From Thermococcus radiotolerans (GTDB taxonomy: Archaea > Methanobacteriota_B > Thermococci > Thermococcales > Thermococcaceae), in NCBI RefSeq assembly GCF_002214565.1, contig NZ_CP015106.1, forward strand, positions 682,001 to 746,000: a DNA stretch of 64,000 nt. The letters are read 5' to 3'. Under the pieces are notes generated by a model that did no database searches, was not told the DNA's origin, and saw nothing but the letters and a program-made list of their open reading frames with translations. Of this stretch, positions 36,456 through 44,824 are shown one piece after another. Within the stretch, counting starts at the first letter, position 1; every line of letters begins with the position of its first letter. The position numbers were made by a program, and so were the translations under genes.

Positions 36456-38261
36456 ATGCCAAAGTTCGACGTTTCCAAGGCTGATCTCGAGAGGCTGGTA
36501 GGAAAGACCTTCACCGTGGAGGAGTGGGAGGACCTCTTCCTCTACGCGAAGTGTGAGCTGGACGACGTCTGGGAGGAGAACGGTGAAATCTACTTCAAGG
36601 CAGACTCAAAGGACACCAACCGGCCCGACCTATGGAGCGCCGAAGGTATAGCGAGGCAGATACGCTGGGCGCTCGGCTTCGAGAGCGGTCTTCCAAAATA
36701 TGATGTTGAGGAGAGCGGCGTAACCGTTTACGTTGACGAGAAGCTGAAGAACATCCGTCCCTACGGTGTCTACGCGATAGTTGAGGGGCTGAGCCTCGAC
36801 GAAGAGGCACTCAAGCAGATGATAAACCTCCAGGAGAAGGTCGCCCTGACCTTTGGAAGGAGGAGGAGAGAGGTAGCGATAGGAATCTTCGACTTCGACA
36901 AGGTGAAGCCTCCAATCTACTACCGCGCCGCTGAGAAGAGCGAGAAGTTTGTTCCCCTCGGCTTCGAGGAGGAGCTTACGCTGGAGGAAATCCTCGAGAA
37001 GCACGAGAAGGGGAAGGAGTACGGCCACCTGATCAAGGACAAGCCCTACTACCCGCTCCTCGTGGACAGCGAGGGCAAAGTTCTCTCGATGCCCCCGATC
37101 ATAAACTCCGAGATAACCGGCAGGGTGACCACCGAGACCAGGAACGTCTTCGTTGACGTGACCGGCTGGGATTTGAAGAAGATAATGCTGGCTTTAAACG
37201 TCGTTGTTACAGCACTGGCCGAGCGCGGCGGGAGGATAAAGAGCGTTAGGGTAGTCTATCCTGAAGATGCGGATGTCTATCTTGCCCCTACTATCATTGC
37301 TCAATTTTTTGATGATTTCAAGTCTCATGAAGATGTGTGGCATGCCGTGAGAAATCTTTTGGGTTGGAAGGTAATCGAGAGCCCCGACTTAACCCCGAAG
37401 TCCTTCGAGGTCGAACTGGACTACATCAAGAGACTGACGGGGCTCGAGTTAAGCGATGGGGACGTGAGGAACCTTCTGGAGCGCATGATGTACGATGTCG
37501 AGTTGGTTGACGGGAAGGCGAGGCTACTCTACCCGGCCTTCCGCGACGACATAATGCACGCCCGCGACGTTCTGGAGGATGTCCTCATAGCCTATGGCTA
37601 CAACGAGATTGAACCCGAGGAGCCGAAGCTTGCCGTCCAGGGCAGGGGCGACAAGTTCATTGAATTCGAGGACGCCGTCAGGGAGCTTATGGTCGGTTTC
37701 GGCCTGCAGGAGGTCATGACCTTCAACCTCACCAACAGGGATAACCAGTACACGAGGATGAATCTCCCCTGCGGGGACTACTCCAACCATCCACCCGCTG
37801 AGCTCGTCGAGATAGAGAACCCGATAAGCCCCAAGTGGTCGGCGCTGAGGGGATGGCTCACCCCGAGCCTGCTCGACTTCCTGAGCCAGAACACCCACGA
37901 GGAGTACCCGCAGAGAATCTTCGAGGTCGGAAAGGTCACGCTGATAGACGAAGGCAGAGAAACGAAGACCGTGAGCGAGAGCAAGCTGGCCGTTGCCCTG
38001 GCCCACCCGCGCGTAACCTTCACCGAAGCCAAGGAGATACTGGAAAGCGCCATGCGTCACCTCGGCTTCGAGTACGGGCTTGAAGAAATAGAGCATCCAA
38101 GCTTCATTCCTGGCAGGGTGGGGAGAATCATCGTGAACGGGAAAGAAATCGGCATCATCGGGGAAATCCATCCGGCAGTCCTAGAAAACTGGGGAATAGA
38201 AATGCCAGTGGCGGCCTTTGAGCTGTTCCTGCGGCCGCTCTACAGGGAACCCTACCTCTAA
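36456..38261 (+). CDS. pheT: Phenylalanyl-tRNA synthetase beta subunit, with an insertion
   Basis: The beta subunit of 601 residues, carrying the B3/4 editing domain (around KDTNRPDLWSAEG and GRRRREVAIG), the B5 domain and an inactive class II core. It appears about 45 residues longer than Pyrococcus homologues as I remember them. Most of the excess is at about residues 269-305 (bases about 37254-37373), just before the B5 domain, where the expected short link between RVVY and PDLTPKSFEVEL is replaced by about 38 codons. That segment is visibly AT-richer and uses T-ending codons unlike the rest of the gene. A second small excess lies near 37765 (CGDYSNHPPA). The ATG at 36456 is chosen over GTG 36447 because GGTGAGGTGAT fits it. 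Confidence 0.93.
   Translation: MPKFDVSKADLERLVGKTFTVEEWEDLFLYAKCELDDVWEENGEIYFKADSKDTNRPDLWSAEGIARQIRWALGFESGLPKYDVEESGVTVYVDEKLKNIRPYGVYAIVEGLSLDEEALKQMINLQEKVALTFGRRRREVAIGIFDFDKVKPPIYYRAAEKSEKFVPLGFEEELTLEEILEKHEKGKEYGHLIKDKPYYPLLVDSEGKVLSMPPIINSEITGRVTTETRNVFVDVTGWDLKKIMLALNVVVTALAERGGRIKSVRVVYPEDADVYLAPTIIAQFFDDFKSHEDVWHAVRNLLGWKVIESPDLTPKSFEVELDYIKRLTGLELSDGDVRNLLERMMYDVELVDGKARLLYPAFRDDIMHARDVLEDVLIAYGYNEIEPEEPKLAVQGRGDKFIEFEDAVRELMVGFGLQEVMTFNLTNRDNQYTRMNLPCGDYSNHPPAELVEIENPISPKWSALRGWLTPSLLDFLSQNTHEEYPQRIFEVGKVTLIDEGRETKTVSESKLAVALAHPRVTFTEAKEILESAMRHLGFEYGLEEIEHPSFIPGRVGRIIVNGKEIGIIGEIHPAVLENWGIEMPVAAFELFLRPLYREPYL
37254..37373 (+). other. AT-rich in-frame insertion within pheT
   Basis: Bases 37261-37370 have about 42% G+C by hand count against clearly higher values on both sides. 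The codons (TAT, CTT, ATT, GCT, CAA, TTT, GAT, TCT, CAT) contrast with the C/G-ending codons of the gene. A 7-base direct repeat GTCTATC (37254-37260 and 37275-37281) lies at its left edge. The segment keeps the frame and encodes a peptide including APTIIAQFFDDF. Confidence 0.7.
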
Positions 38262-38353
38262 TCCCCCTTTTTTAAGCCCTTCTGAAGCAGCGTGCACATT
38301 ATTTCAAAGTTCGTGACGTTCGTGAGTATCTCCATGTCAAATATCTCAGCCAT
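38258..38353 (-). CDS. Candidate 31-residue protein antisense to the pheT end
   Basis: A short open frame begins at ATG 38353 with an exceptional ribosome site GGAGGTGGGG two bases before it, and stops at 38258, overlapping the pheT stop by four bases. The predicted peptide starts MAEIFDMEILTNVT, has one Cys and ends in KGLKKGD; it looks like one amphipathic helix. A weak TATA-like stretch (ATTCAATAAACC) lies about 55 bases upstream. The ribosome site is the main evidence; no homologue is known to me. Confidence 0.5.
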   Translation of the reverse strand: MAEIFDMEILTNVTNFEIMCTLLQKGLKKGD

Positions 38354-38504
38354 GACCCCACCTCCAATTAGAGCTGGAAGGCGCCCTTTATCAACCTTTC
38401 CGGTGGTTTATTGAATCTCGTCCAAAATCAGGGTTTGTATTTGTAAAATAACCCGTCGTTCCGTCGGGAAAAGGCATTTATACCCTCCGCCGGATTCACC
38501 AACC
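38354..38504. promoter_or_regulatory. Divergent region before truA
   Basis: A rightward TATA box GGCATTTATACCC (38473-38485) lies about 25 bases before the truA ATG, giving a leaderless transcript. The left part holds the leader of the candidate small gene. No RNA gene is apparent. Confidence 0.5.
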
Positions 38505-39308
38505 ATGAGGATGGCCCTCAGGATAGCGTACGACGGCACGACATTCTACGGCTTTCAGAGACAGCCAGACGTTAGAACCGTCGAGGGTGAGCTAATCAGG
38601 GTTCTCTCAAAGCTCGGGGTAATAAGGGACGCCGAGAGCTCGAACTTCAAAGGGGCCTCCAGAACCGACAGAGGTGTCTCTGCGTTCTTCAACGTCGTGG
38701 CCTTTGACGTTGAGGGCCGACCAGACCTGGTTAGGGGGGAGGTTCTCAACCACCATCTCCGCGATGCCTGGGTTCTCGGCGTTGCCGAGGTGCCGGAAGA
38801 CTTCCACCCGCGTTTCTGGGCAAAATCGAAGACCTACAGGTACTACTTGGTTGATGAAGGGTTCGACGAGGAAGCCATGAGAAACTGCGCCTCCCTATTC
38901 ATCGGAACGCACGATTTCTCCGCCTTCGCTAGACTGGAGCCGGGAAAAGACCCCGTGAGAGAGCTGACGCGCCTTGAGGTGAGCCGGCGCCACGGCTACT
39001 ACGTCATAGAGATTGAGGGCAAGAGCTTCCTCTGGGAGATGGCGAGGAGAATAGTCAACGCCGTCCGCCTCTGCGGGCTGAGCCTGATGGAGCCCGAGGA
39101 AGTTGAGAGGATGCTCGCGGGAGACTACGAGAAAAAGGTACCCCCCGCGAGACCGGAGGGCCTGATACTGTGGCACATATCCTACGAGGGAATAGAGTTC
39201 GAGGGGGATGAGCGGGGCCTCAACAAGGCAAAGAGAGACCTGTTTGAGCGCTACTCACGAGCGCTTACGAGAGCGGCCCTTCTTGGGGACGTTCTCATCG
39301 AGCTTTGA
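38505..39308 (+). CDS. truA: tRNA pseudouridine synthase A
   Basis: The 267-residue enzyme that makes pseudouridine at positions 38-40 of the tRNA anticodon arm. It shows the RIAYDGTTFYGFQRQP start, the catalytic Asp in ASRTDRGVSA (about residue 58), KTYRYYL and the late WEMARRIV motif. Length is normal for archaea. The leaderless ATG fits the TATA box. The last 54 bases overlap the convergent helicase gene, a large overlap for conserved genes. Confidence 0.96.
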   Translation: MRMALRIAYDGTTFYGFQRQPDVRTVEGELIRVLSKLGVIRDAESSNFKGASRTDRGVSAFFNVVAFDVEGRPDLVRGEVLNHHLRDAWVLGVAEVPEDFHPRFWAKSKTYRYYLVDEGFDEEAMRNCASLFIGTHDFSAFARLEPGKDPVRELTRLEVSRRHGYYVIEIEGKSFLWEMARRIVNAVRLCGLSLMEPEEVERMLAGDYEKKVPPARPEGLILWHISYEGIEFEGDERGLNKAKRDLFERYSRALTRAALLGDVLIEL

Positions 39309-40655
39309 GTCCATCTCCCTGTCGTAGTACATGCCGTAGTACTGCTTGAGCGCCTTCTGCCTCTCGATGAAGTGGGTGAAGAGCAGGGGGTCGTCGTCCT
39401 GAACATCAACGATGACGGCCTTCATTCCCTTCTTCGGCCTTAGTGCGCGGCCTATCGTCTGAATCGTCATGATGTCGCTCTTTCCGCCGCCGGCGAGGAT
39501 TATCGCCGAAATCTCGGGTATGTCAACGCCCTCCTTCAGGAGGGTGGAAACCAGGACCGGGATCTCGCCCTCCTTAAACGCCTCCAGTATCTCCCACCTG
39601 TTTGGGCTCTGGGAGCTGAGGAACTCGGCCTTTATCCCCTCCGCCTCAAGCATCTCCTTCAGAATCCTACCGTGCTCTATGCGCTTCACGTCAATGAGGA
39701 TGCGGTGTCCTTTCCTGGCGAGCTCAACGGCCTTCTTGACTATCGCCCTGTTCCTCTCGTCGTTGTTCATTATCATGTCCTCGTACAGCTCCTTGTAGCG
39801 CTCGCTGAAGGACGGCATGGTCGATTCGTAGGTTATTATCTCGAAACGAGGCTTTGCAAGGAACCTCTCCTTTATCAGGTCCTCGGCCTTGACCTCAAAT
39901 ATGGTCGGGCCAACGACGGCCTCGATCTTTATCTCCTCCCCGCGAACGCGGCGCCAGGGGGTCGCCGAGAGGCCGAACCGATAAACTTGAGGGAGGCTGA
40001 GTCCAAGCAGGTAGAACTTCTCGGCAGCGGATGTTCTGTGGCACTCGTCGAACATCACTATCGCGTACTCGTTCTGGAGCTTCTCCGCGCCCCTCGAGAG
40101 GAGGGTCTGTATCATGGCAACGGTAACGCCGCGCTCCTCCCACTTGTTGTCCCCGACTATGCCGGGCTCAACGCCCAAAACTTCCCTAACCTTGTCCGCC
40201 CACTGGTAGAGGAGTTCCTTCGTGTGGACGACTATCAACGCAGACAGGTCGAGCTCGTGGATTATCCTGAGACCGACAACGGTTTTACCGCTCCCAACCG
40301 GGAGGGAAAGAACGCCCATCTTCTCCTTGAGGGCCTTTTTTATCGCCCTCGCCTGGTATCTGCGCATGACGTAGTTCTCGTTCCAGGTGGAGTTGAGCTT
40401 TACCCCACTGACCTGCCTCTCGTCCTTAATCCTCACCCGATAACCCTTGCAGTTGAGGAACTTCTTAACCCTCGGAAGAACACCCACGGGAAACGTTCTC
40501 TCGTAGGGGTCGTAGAGGCTCTCCGGCTTCTCCCATTTCCCGAAGTCCTTCTTGTAGCTCAGCAGCTCGTATATCTTGAAGTAAACCTGGGGGTCAGCCT
40601 TCTCGATTTTCACCAATGCCGAACCGTCCGGGATGCGAAGGACTACCATAGGCAT
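39255..40655 (-). CDS. XPB/Rad25-like SF2 helicase
   Basis: A 466-residue superfamily 2 helicase resembling archaeal XPB, which unwinds DNA in repair or at promoters. The N-terminal damage-recognition-like domain (residues 1-90) is followed by motif I PVGSGKT, motif II DECH, motif III SATP, a short thumb-like insert, and motif VI QTIGRALRP. The C-terminus is a basic tail (KKGRSRKRS). Archaeal XPB is often paired with the nuclease Bax1, which I do not see here. ATG 40655 fits the leftward TATA box (40682-40690). It is divergent from the UbiD-like gene and overlaps truA. Confidence 0.88.
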   Translation of the reverse strand: MPMVVLRIPDGSALVKIEKADPQVYFKIYELLSYKKDFGKWEKPESLYDPYERTFPVGVLPRVKKFLNCKGYRVRIKDERQVSGVKLNSTWNENYVMRRYQARAIKKALKEKMGVLSLPVGSGKTVVGLRIIHELDLSALIVVHTKELLYQWADKVREVLGVEPGIVGDNKWEERGVTVAMIQTLLSRGAEKLQNEYAIVMFDECHRTSAAEKFYLLGLSLPQVYRFGLSATPWRRVRGEEIKIEAVVGPTIFEVKAEDLIKERFLAKPRFEIITYESTMPSFSERYKELYEDMIMNNDERNRAIVKKAVELARKGHRILIDVKRIEHGRILKEMLEAEGIKAEFLSSQSPNRWEILEAFKEGEIPVLVSTLLKEGVDIPEISAIILAGGGKSDIMTIQTIGRALRPKKGMKAVIVDVQDDDPLLFTHFIERQKALKQYYGMYYDREMDSKLDENVPKKGRSRKRS

Positions 40656-40676
40656 GGCCAATCATCGGGGGTTTGG

Positions 40677-40694
40677 AAAAAGGCTTTATAGACC
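40677..40694. promoter_or_regulatory. Bidirectional TATA region of the helicase and ubiD genes
   Basis: The single element GGCTTTATAG reads as a TATA box in both directions (CTATAAAGCC on the minus strand). It is 25-30 bases from the helicase ATG 40655 and about 35-40 from the UbiD-like ATG 40723, so one site may serve both genes. Confidence 0.45.
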
Positions 40695-40722
40695 TTTTGG
40701 AACACCCATCTAAGGTGATAGA

Positions 40723-41988
40723 ATGCTGAGGGAAATCATCGAGCGTTTTGAGGATACCGTCATCGTGGAAGAGCCCGTGAGCAAGGAGCTTGAGATAACC
40801 AGGCATCTCGTGAAATACCGCGATAGACCGGTCCTCTTCAGAAACGTGGACGGCTGGACCGTTGCGGGCAACATATGGAGCACGAGGGAGAGGATAGCGG
40901 GCTATCTGGGGACCGAGAAGGAGAAACTCCTCCACTTCATAGCGGATGCCATGGAAAACCCCGAACCCTACAGGACGGTTGACGGTGCACCCTTCATGGC
41001 GAACTCCACGGCCGACTTCTCACTCCGCGAGCTTCCAATTCCAAAGTACTACCCCAAGGACGGCGGCCAGTACTTCACATCAGCCATGGTCATAGCCAAG
41101 GACGAAAACGGCTTCGTCAACACCTCTTTCCACAGGATGATGGTCATTGATGAGAAGAGGGCCGCCATAAGACTCGTCCCAAGGCACCTCTACGCCATGT
41201 GGAAGGAAAAGGCCGAAGCCGGGGAGGAGTTGGACGTCAGGATAGTCGTCGGGAACCCGGTTCACCTCCTAATCGCCGGCGCCACGAGCGTGGCCTACGG
41301 TGTAAGCGAACTTGAGATAGCCTCGGCGATGAGCCGGAGGGCCTTCGGAAAGCCCCTCGAGGTCTTCAACCTCAGGGGAATACCCGTTCCGGTTGAGACG
41401 GAGTTCGTCTTCGAGGCGAAGATACTTCCTGAGCTGACCGATGAAGGGCCCTTCGTTGACATAACCGGAACCTACGACTACGTGAGGAAACAGCCGGTGG
41501 TGGTCTTCGAGCGCATGCACCACGTGGACGAGCCCGTTTTCCACGCCCTCCTGCCAGGCGGCTACGAGCACTACATGCTGATGGGACTTCCAAAGGAGCC
41601 GCAGATCTATGCCAGCGTTAAGAGGGTCGTTCCAAAGGTTCACGGTGTAAGGCTGACCGAGGGAGGTGCGATGTGGCTCCACGCCGTCGTCAGCATAACC
41701 AAACAGCACGACGGAGACGGAAAGAACGCGATTCTTGCTGCTTTCGCTGGACACCCCAGCCTGAAGCACGTGGTCGTTGTGGATGAGGACGTGAACATAT
41801 ACGATGACAGAGAAGTGGAGTGGGCGATAGCGACGCGCTTCCAGGCCGATAGGGATCTGGTGGTCATCTCCAACGCCCGCGGCAGTTCCCTCGACCCATC
41901 CGCCGAGAAGAGCCTCACCGCGAAGTGGGGAATAGACGCGACCAAGCCCCTGGATAGAAAGGAAGAATTCGAGAGGGCCAGGCTCTAG
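40723..41988 (+). CDS. UbiD-family decarboxylase, candidate anhydromevalonate phosphate decarboxylase
   Basis: A 421-residue UbiD-like enzyme, expected to use prenylated FMN for reversible decarboxylation of an unsaturated acid. Family features: [43 protein letters not shown]-like (here [10 protein letters not shown]), and [12 protein letters not shown]. In archaea one UbiD branch decarboxylates trans-anhydromevalonate 5-phosphate in the modified mevalonate pathway; the nearby hmgA and cis-prenyltransferase make that role attractive, but it is inferred. The needed flavin prenyltransferase UbiX is not in this window. GGTGAT lies five bases before the ATG. Confidence 0.85.
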   Translation: MLREIIERFEDTVIVEEPVSKELEITRHLVKYRDRPVLFRNVDGWTVAGNIWSTRERIAGYLGTEKEKLLHFIADAMENPEPYRTVDGAPFMANSTADFSLRELPIPKYYPKDGGQYFTSAMVIAKDENGFVNTSFHRMMVIDEKRAAIRLVPRHLYAMWKEKAEAGEELDVRIVVGNPVHLLIAGATSVAYGVSELEIASAMSRRAFGKPLEVFNLRGIPVPVETEFVFEAKILPELTDEGPFVDITGTYDYVRKQPVVVFERMHHVDEPVFHALLPGGYEHYMLMGLPKEPQIYASVKRVVPKVHGVRLTEGGAMWLHAVVSITKQHDGDGKNAILAAFAGHPSLKHVVVVDEDVNIYDDREVEWAIATRFQADRDLVVISNARGSSLDPSAEKSLTAKWGIDATKPLDRKEEFERARL

Positions 41989-41991
41989 CCC

Positions 41992-42909
41992 TCACTCCAC
42001 CATTTTGAGGAATATCTCCTCAAGGCTAGGGGCCTTGATCTGCATGGTGAGAATCTTAGCCCCCTGTGCGGCAACGAAATCGTGAATCTGCTCCCTGATG
42101 TCCTCCGAGGCCACTATGCGGTACTTCTTCTCGCCCAGCGGCGTGACCTTCCACTCGACCCCCGTGAAGTCCACCGGAACGTTGGTCTCCACCACGATCG
42201 TGTAGCCCGCCTTCTTCAGGAACTCCCTCTTGATGTTGTCAAGGTTGTCCTCAACGCGGAGCTTACCCTTGACTATTACGCCGACGGTATCGCATATCTC
42301 CTCGACGTGAGCCAGGATGTGGCTCGAGAAGAAAACAGTCTTTCCCGCCTTCTTCTGCTCTTTGATGATGTCCTTGAACTCCGCTATTCCCGTCGGGTCG
42401 AGGCCGGTCATCGGCTCGTCAAGGATCAGGAGCTCCGGGTCGTTGATGAGCGCCTGGGCAAGCAGAAGGCGCTGCCTCATTCCCTTAGAGAACTTACCGA
42501 CCTTCCTATCACGTTCCTCCCACAGGTTGACCAGTTCAAGGAGCTCCCTGATGTTCTTCTCCCTCTCGGCCTTCGGGATTCCGAACGCGTCGGCTATTAT
42601 CTCAAGGGTCTGAACCGGGGTGAGGAAGTCCCAGAGGGTGGCGTGCTCCGGCATGTAGCCTATGCGTTTTTTGGCCTCAACAAGCCGGTTCTCGTTGAAC
42701 TTTCCATCGGCGAAAACCTCAAGGTCGAAGAGCTGAATCCTTCCCTCCTGAGGGAATATCAAACCAAGAGTGCTGAGGATGGTGGTGCTCTTTCCGGCGC
42801 CGTTGGGGCCGAGGAAGCCGTATATCTGGCCGGGCCTGACCTCAAGGTTCAGGCCATCGAGGGCGCGAACGTCCTTGTAAACTTTAACGAGATTCTCGAT
42901 TCGTATCAT
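41992..42909 (-). CDS. ABC transporter ATP-binding protein (ABC-2 exporter)
   Basis: A 305-residue ATPase. Walker A is GPNGAGKST, the Q-loop region is YMPEHATL, the signature is FSKGMRQR, Walker B LLILDEPMTGLD, and the switch His lies in FFSSHIL. A C-terminal extension of about 80 residues is typical of the ABC-2 (drug/lipid/polysaccharide exporter) class. It pairs with the permease upstream, five bases away, whose stop it nearly touches. ATG 42909 follows GAGGTGATG. The substrate is unknown. Confidence 0.93.
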   Translation of the reverse strand: MIRIENLVKVYKDVRALDGLNLEVRPGQIYGFLGPNGAGKSTTILSTLGLIFPQEGRIQLFDLEVFADGKFNENRLVEAKKRIGYMPEHATLWDFLTPVQTLEIIADAFGIPKAEREKNIRELLELVNLWEERDRKVGKFSKGMRQRLLLAQALINDPELLILDEPMTGLDPTGIAEFKDIIKEQKKAGKTVFFSSHILAHVEEICDTVGVIVKGKLRVEDNLDNIKREFLKKAGYTIVVETNVPVDFTGVEWKVTPLGEKKYRIVASEDIREQIHDFVAAQGAKILTMQIKAPSLEEIFLKMVE

Positions 42910-42914
42910 CGTCA

Positions 42915-43793
42915 TCACCTCAGATCCATGCGGAGGAAGCGGTAGAAGCCGATTCCAAGGTACACCAGCGTGAGCCCCACGAGTATTCCGAAGTTCGTGA
43001 GGTTGTTCCTGATGGCATAGGCCATACCGCGGTACTCGGCGGTGGCACTGTTGATGTTACCCTGGGTGTCCGATAGCATCCCAACGTCCCCCGTGATAAC
43101 GCCAACCTGGGAAGTAGGGACGTAGAACAGGTACTTGGTGGTGTACTCCTTCTGGAGCGCCTTGATATCCTTATATCCCATGTTGGGGTTGTTAAGACTG
43201 TCCCTGATGGCTAGATATCCAACGATGTTCGGCATTATGAGGAAGAGCACGAATGCCAGCACGAGGGCCGCCCCAAGGGCCGAGCTGGAGGACTTGATGA
43301 CGGTTGAGAGAATGTAGCCCAATGCAACGAGCTGAACCATCGCCAGGAGGAGCAGCATGTTGAGCAGCAGAACGTCAACGACGAGCTGACCGCTCAACGG
43401 TGCTCCCAGATAGACCACGCCGAGTATTCCGACGAGCGTGGATATCAGAAGCGCCATCAGCAGGACGGCGGAGTGTGCGAGGAACTTGCCGCCGATGTAG
43501 CCCAGCCTCTTCACAGGCTTGCTCATGGCAACGCGTAGCGTTCCCTTCTCAATCTCGCTGTTTATCGCTGTGGCGCCCATCAGGAGGGCGAGGATTCCGA
43601 TGAAGAAGCCCGCCATTCCGGTGACGAACTGTATGAGGAACGTCATTGCACCCTCGACGGTGAGGTCCTCAACCCCCGCGCTCTTCATTATGTAGAAGAC
43701 CGGGATGTAGAGGAGTACCATGATCCCTAGAATCAGCCAGAGCTTCTTAGTTCGAAGGCTCTGCTTAAACTCAAGCTGAAATCCCCAAAGCAT
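42915..43793 (-). CDS. ABC-2 type transporter permease
   Basis: A 292-residue membrane protein with six hydrophobic helices (first near residue 20, last near 265) and the ABC-2 hallmark EIEKGTLRVAMSKPVKR in the loop after helix 2, which contacts the ATPase. Between helices 5 and 6 lies a longer outside segment (about residues 190-255). With the downstream ATPase it should form a homodimeric or heteromeric exporter. ATG 43793 is spaced correctly from AAGGGGGT; ATG 43799 lies too close to it. A TATA box on the minus strand (about 43857-43868) gives a leader of about 45 bases. Confidence 0.9.
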   Translation of the reverse strand: MLWGFQLEFKQSLRTKKLWLILGIMVLLYIPVFYIMKSAGVEDLTVEGAMTFLIQFVTGMAGFFIGILALLMGATAINSEIEKGTLRVAMSKPVKRLGYIGGKFLAHSAVLLMALLISTLVGILGVVYLGAPLSGQLVVDVLLLNMLLLLAMVQLVALGYILSTVIKSSSSALGAALVLAFVLFLIMPNIVGYLAIRDSLNNPNMGYKDIKALQKEYTTKYLFYVPTSQVGVITGDVGMLSDTQGNINSATAEYRGMAYAIRNNLTNFGILVGLTLVYLGIGFYRFLRMDLR

Positions 43794-44031
43794 GCACATA
43801 CCCCCTTATTGCGATGTTGGAGTGAATCCCCCTCACTCGACTACAACTAACACAAGGAGTATAAAAATTTTGCCTATCGAGTTGAAGCGATGACGCCCCT
43901 CCAAGGTTGCCAATCGAAGTCACATCTCCAGTTATAAGGTTCCCAAACATACCTTCCACCCCGATGCATCGAACTTCGAGGTATTGTTGGCGTCAAGATA
44001 TTTAAGGCTTTGGGCTTGACGAGACAGGAAG
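43794..44031. other. Intergenic region upstream of the ABC operon
   Basis: This 238-base spacer contains the permease promoter (TATA AATTTTTATACT, about 43857-43868, minus strand). A second leftward TATA-like box CCTTAAATATC lies at about 44003-44013. A leftward frame from about 43950 (MFGNLITGDVTSIG) is preceded by GGTGG but runs across the real promoter and into the permease gene out of frame, so it is not called as a gene. Confidence 0.45.
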
Positions 44032-44823
44032 TTAGAGGTTTGCGAGCCTCAAAACATCCTCCCACTTCGTGCAGTGTTCTTTCAGCCGCCTGAGAACCTC
44101 GGCACTTCCTCCCAGAACCGGCCAGAGTATCGAATCTATGTGGAGCGGCGGAATTCCAGTTTCCTCTCCAATTCTTCCCCAGAAGCTCACCGGCGGCTCG
44201 TTCGTGAACCTCTTAGTGTAGGCGTTTATCCTCACGTCGTCGGGTATCTCGATGACCATTGGGTAAGGCACGAACTCCCCAAAGGCTATCCTGCCCGCGT
44301 AGCCGAACATCTTGACGGCGAAGACTATCGTCTTGGCGCTTCTCTTCGAGCCGAGAGCCTTTGCAAGCTCGTCGCGAAGGCGTTCCATGCCGTTGAAGTA
44401 GTAGTCCCTCAAGCCACTTAGGGAGAACGAATCGAGAAAAGGCTCGAGCCTTTCCAGCCTTCTCACCTTCCCGGCGACCAGCCTTCTGTTGGTCATCGAA
44501 TTCGGCAGAAAGGAAGAGTACGCCTCGGCTATGCTTCCCGCCGGCGGGTTCTCGGAAAAGTACCTGGAGAACTCCCACCACCACCGCTCGCCCTTCGCCG
44601 TCAGCTGATAGCTCACAATGGAATTCGCTATGACCAGCTTGATAAAGAGCTCGTCGTCCCCAAGGTTCGCATGGAGGTTTTTGAGGGCATCGAACTGGAG
44701 GTCAACCCTCTCCTCGATGGTTCGAGCGCAGTCGAGGCCAAGTTCGCTTAGGATCTCTCTGAGAACCTCCACCTTTTTCTCGTTGGCCTTATATTTTACC
44801 CTGATGAACCTATCCAGCGTCAC
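44032..44823 (-). CDS. AGOG 8-oxoguanine DNA glycosylase/lyase
   Basis: A 263-residue protein matching archaeal GO glycosylase (AGOG), a helix-hairpin-helix glycosylase/lyase that removes 8-oxoguanine. The catalytic Lys is expected in VFAVKMFGYAGRI and the catalytic Asp in EIPDDVRINAYT, both in conserved context. The N-terminal start is GTG; 44823 (with GGTGGTTGAG before it) is preferred over GTG 44832, which overlaps the upstream gene by eight bases. It is translationally coupled to the beta-RFAP synthase gene, a curious pairing of DNA repair with pterin synthesis. Confidence 0.88.
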   Translation of the reverse strand: MTLDRFIRVKYKANEKKVEVLREILSELGLDCARTIEERVDLQFDALKNLHANLGDDELFIKLVIANSIVSYQLTAKGERWWWEFSRYFSENPPAGSIAEAYSSFLPNSMTNRRLVAGKVRRLERLEPFLDSFSLSGLRDYYFNGMERLRDELAKALGSKRSAKTIVFAVKMFGYAGRIAFGEFVPYPMVIEIPDDVRINAYTKRFTNEPPVSFWGRIGEETGIPPLHIDSILWPVLGGSAEVLRRLKEHCTKWEDVLRLANL

Positions 44824-44824
44824 C

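Noticed and set aside
39672-40691. Plus-strand open frame (339 codons)
   Set aside because: Antisense to the XPB-like helicase.
43771-43959. Minus-strand 62-codon frame starting near a GGTGG
   Set aside because: It spans the ABC permease promoter and enters that gene out of frame.
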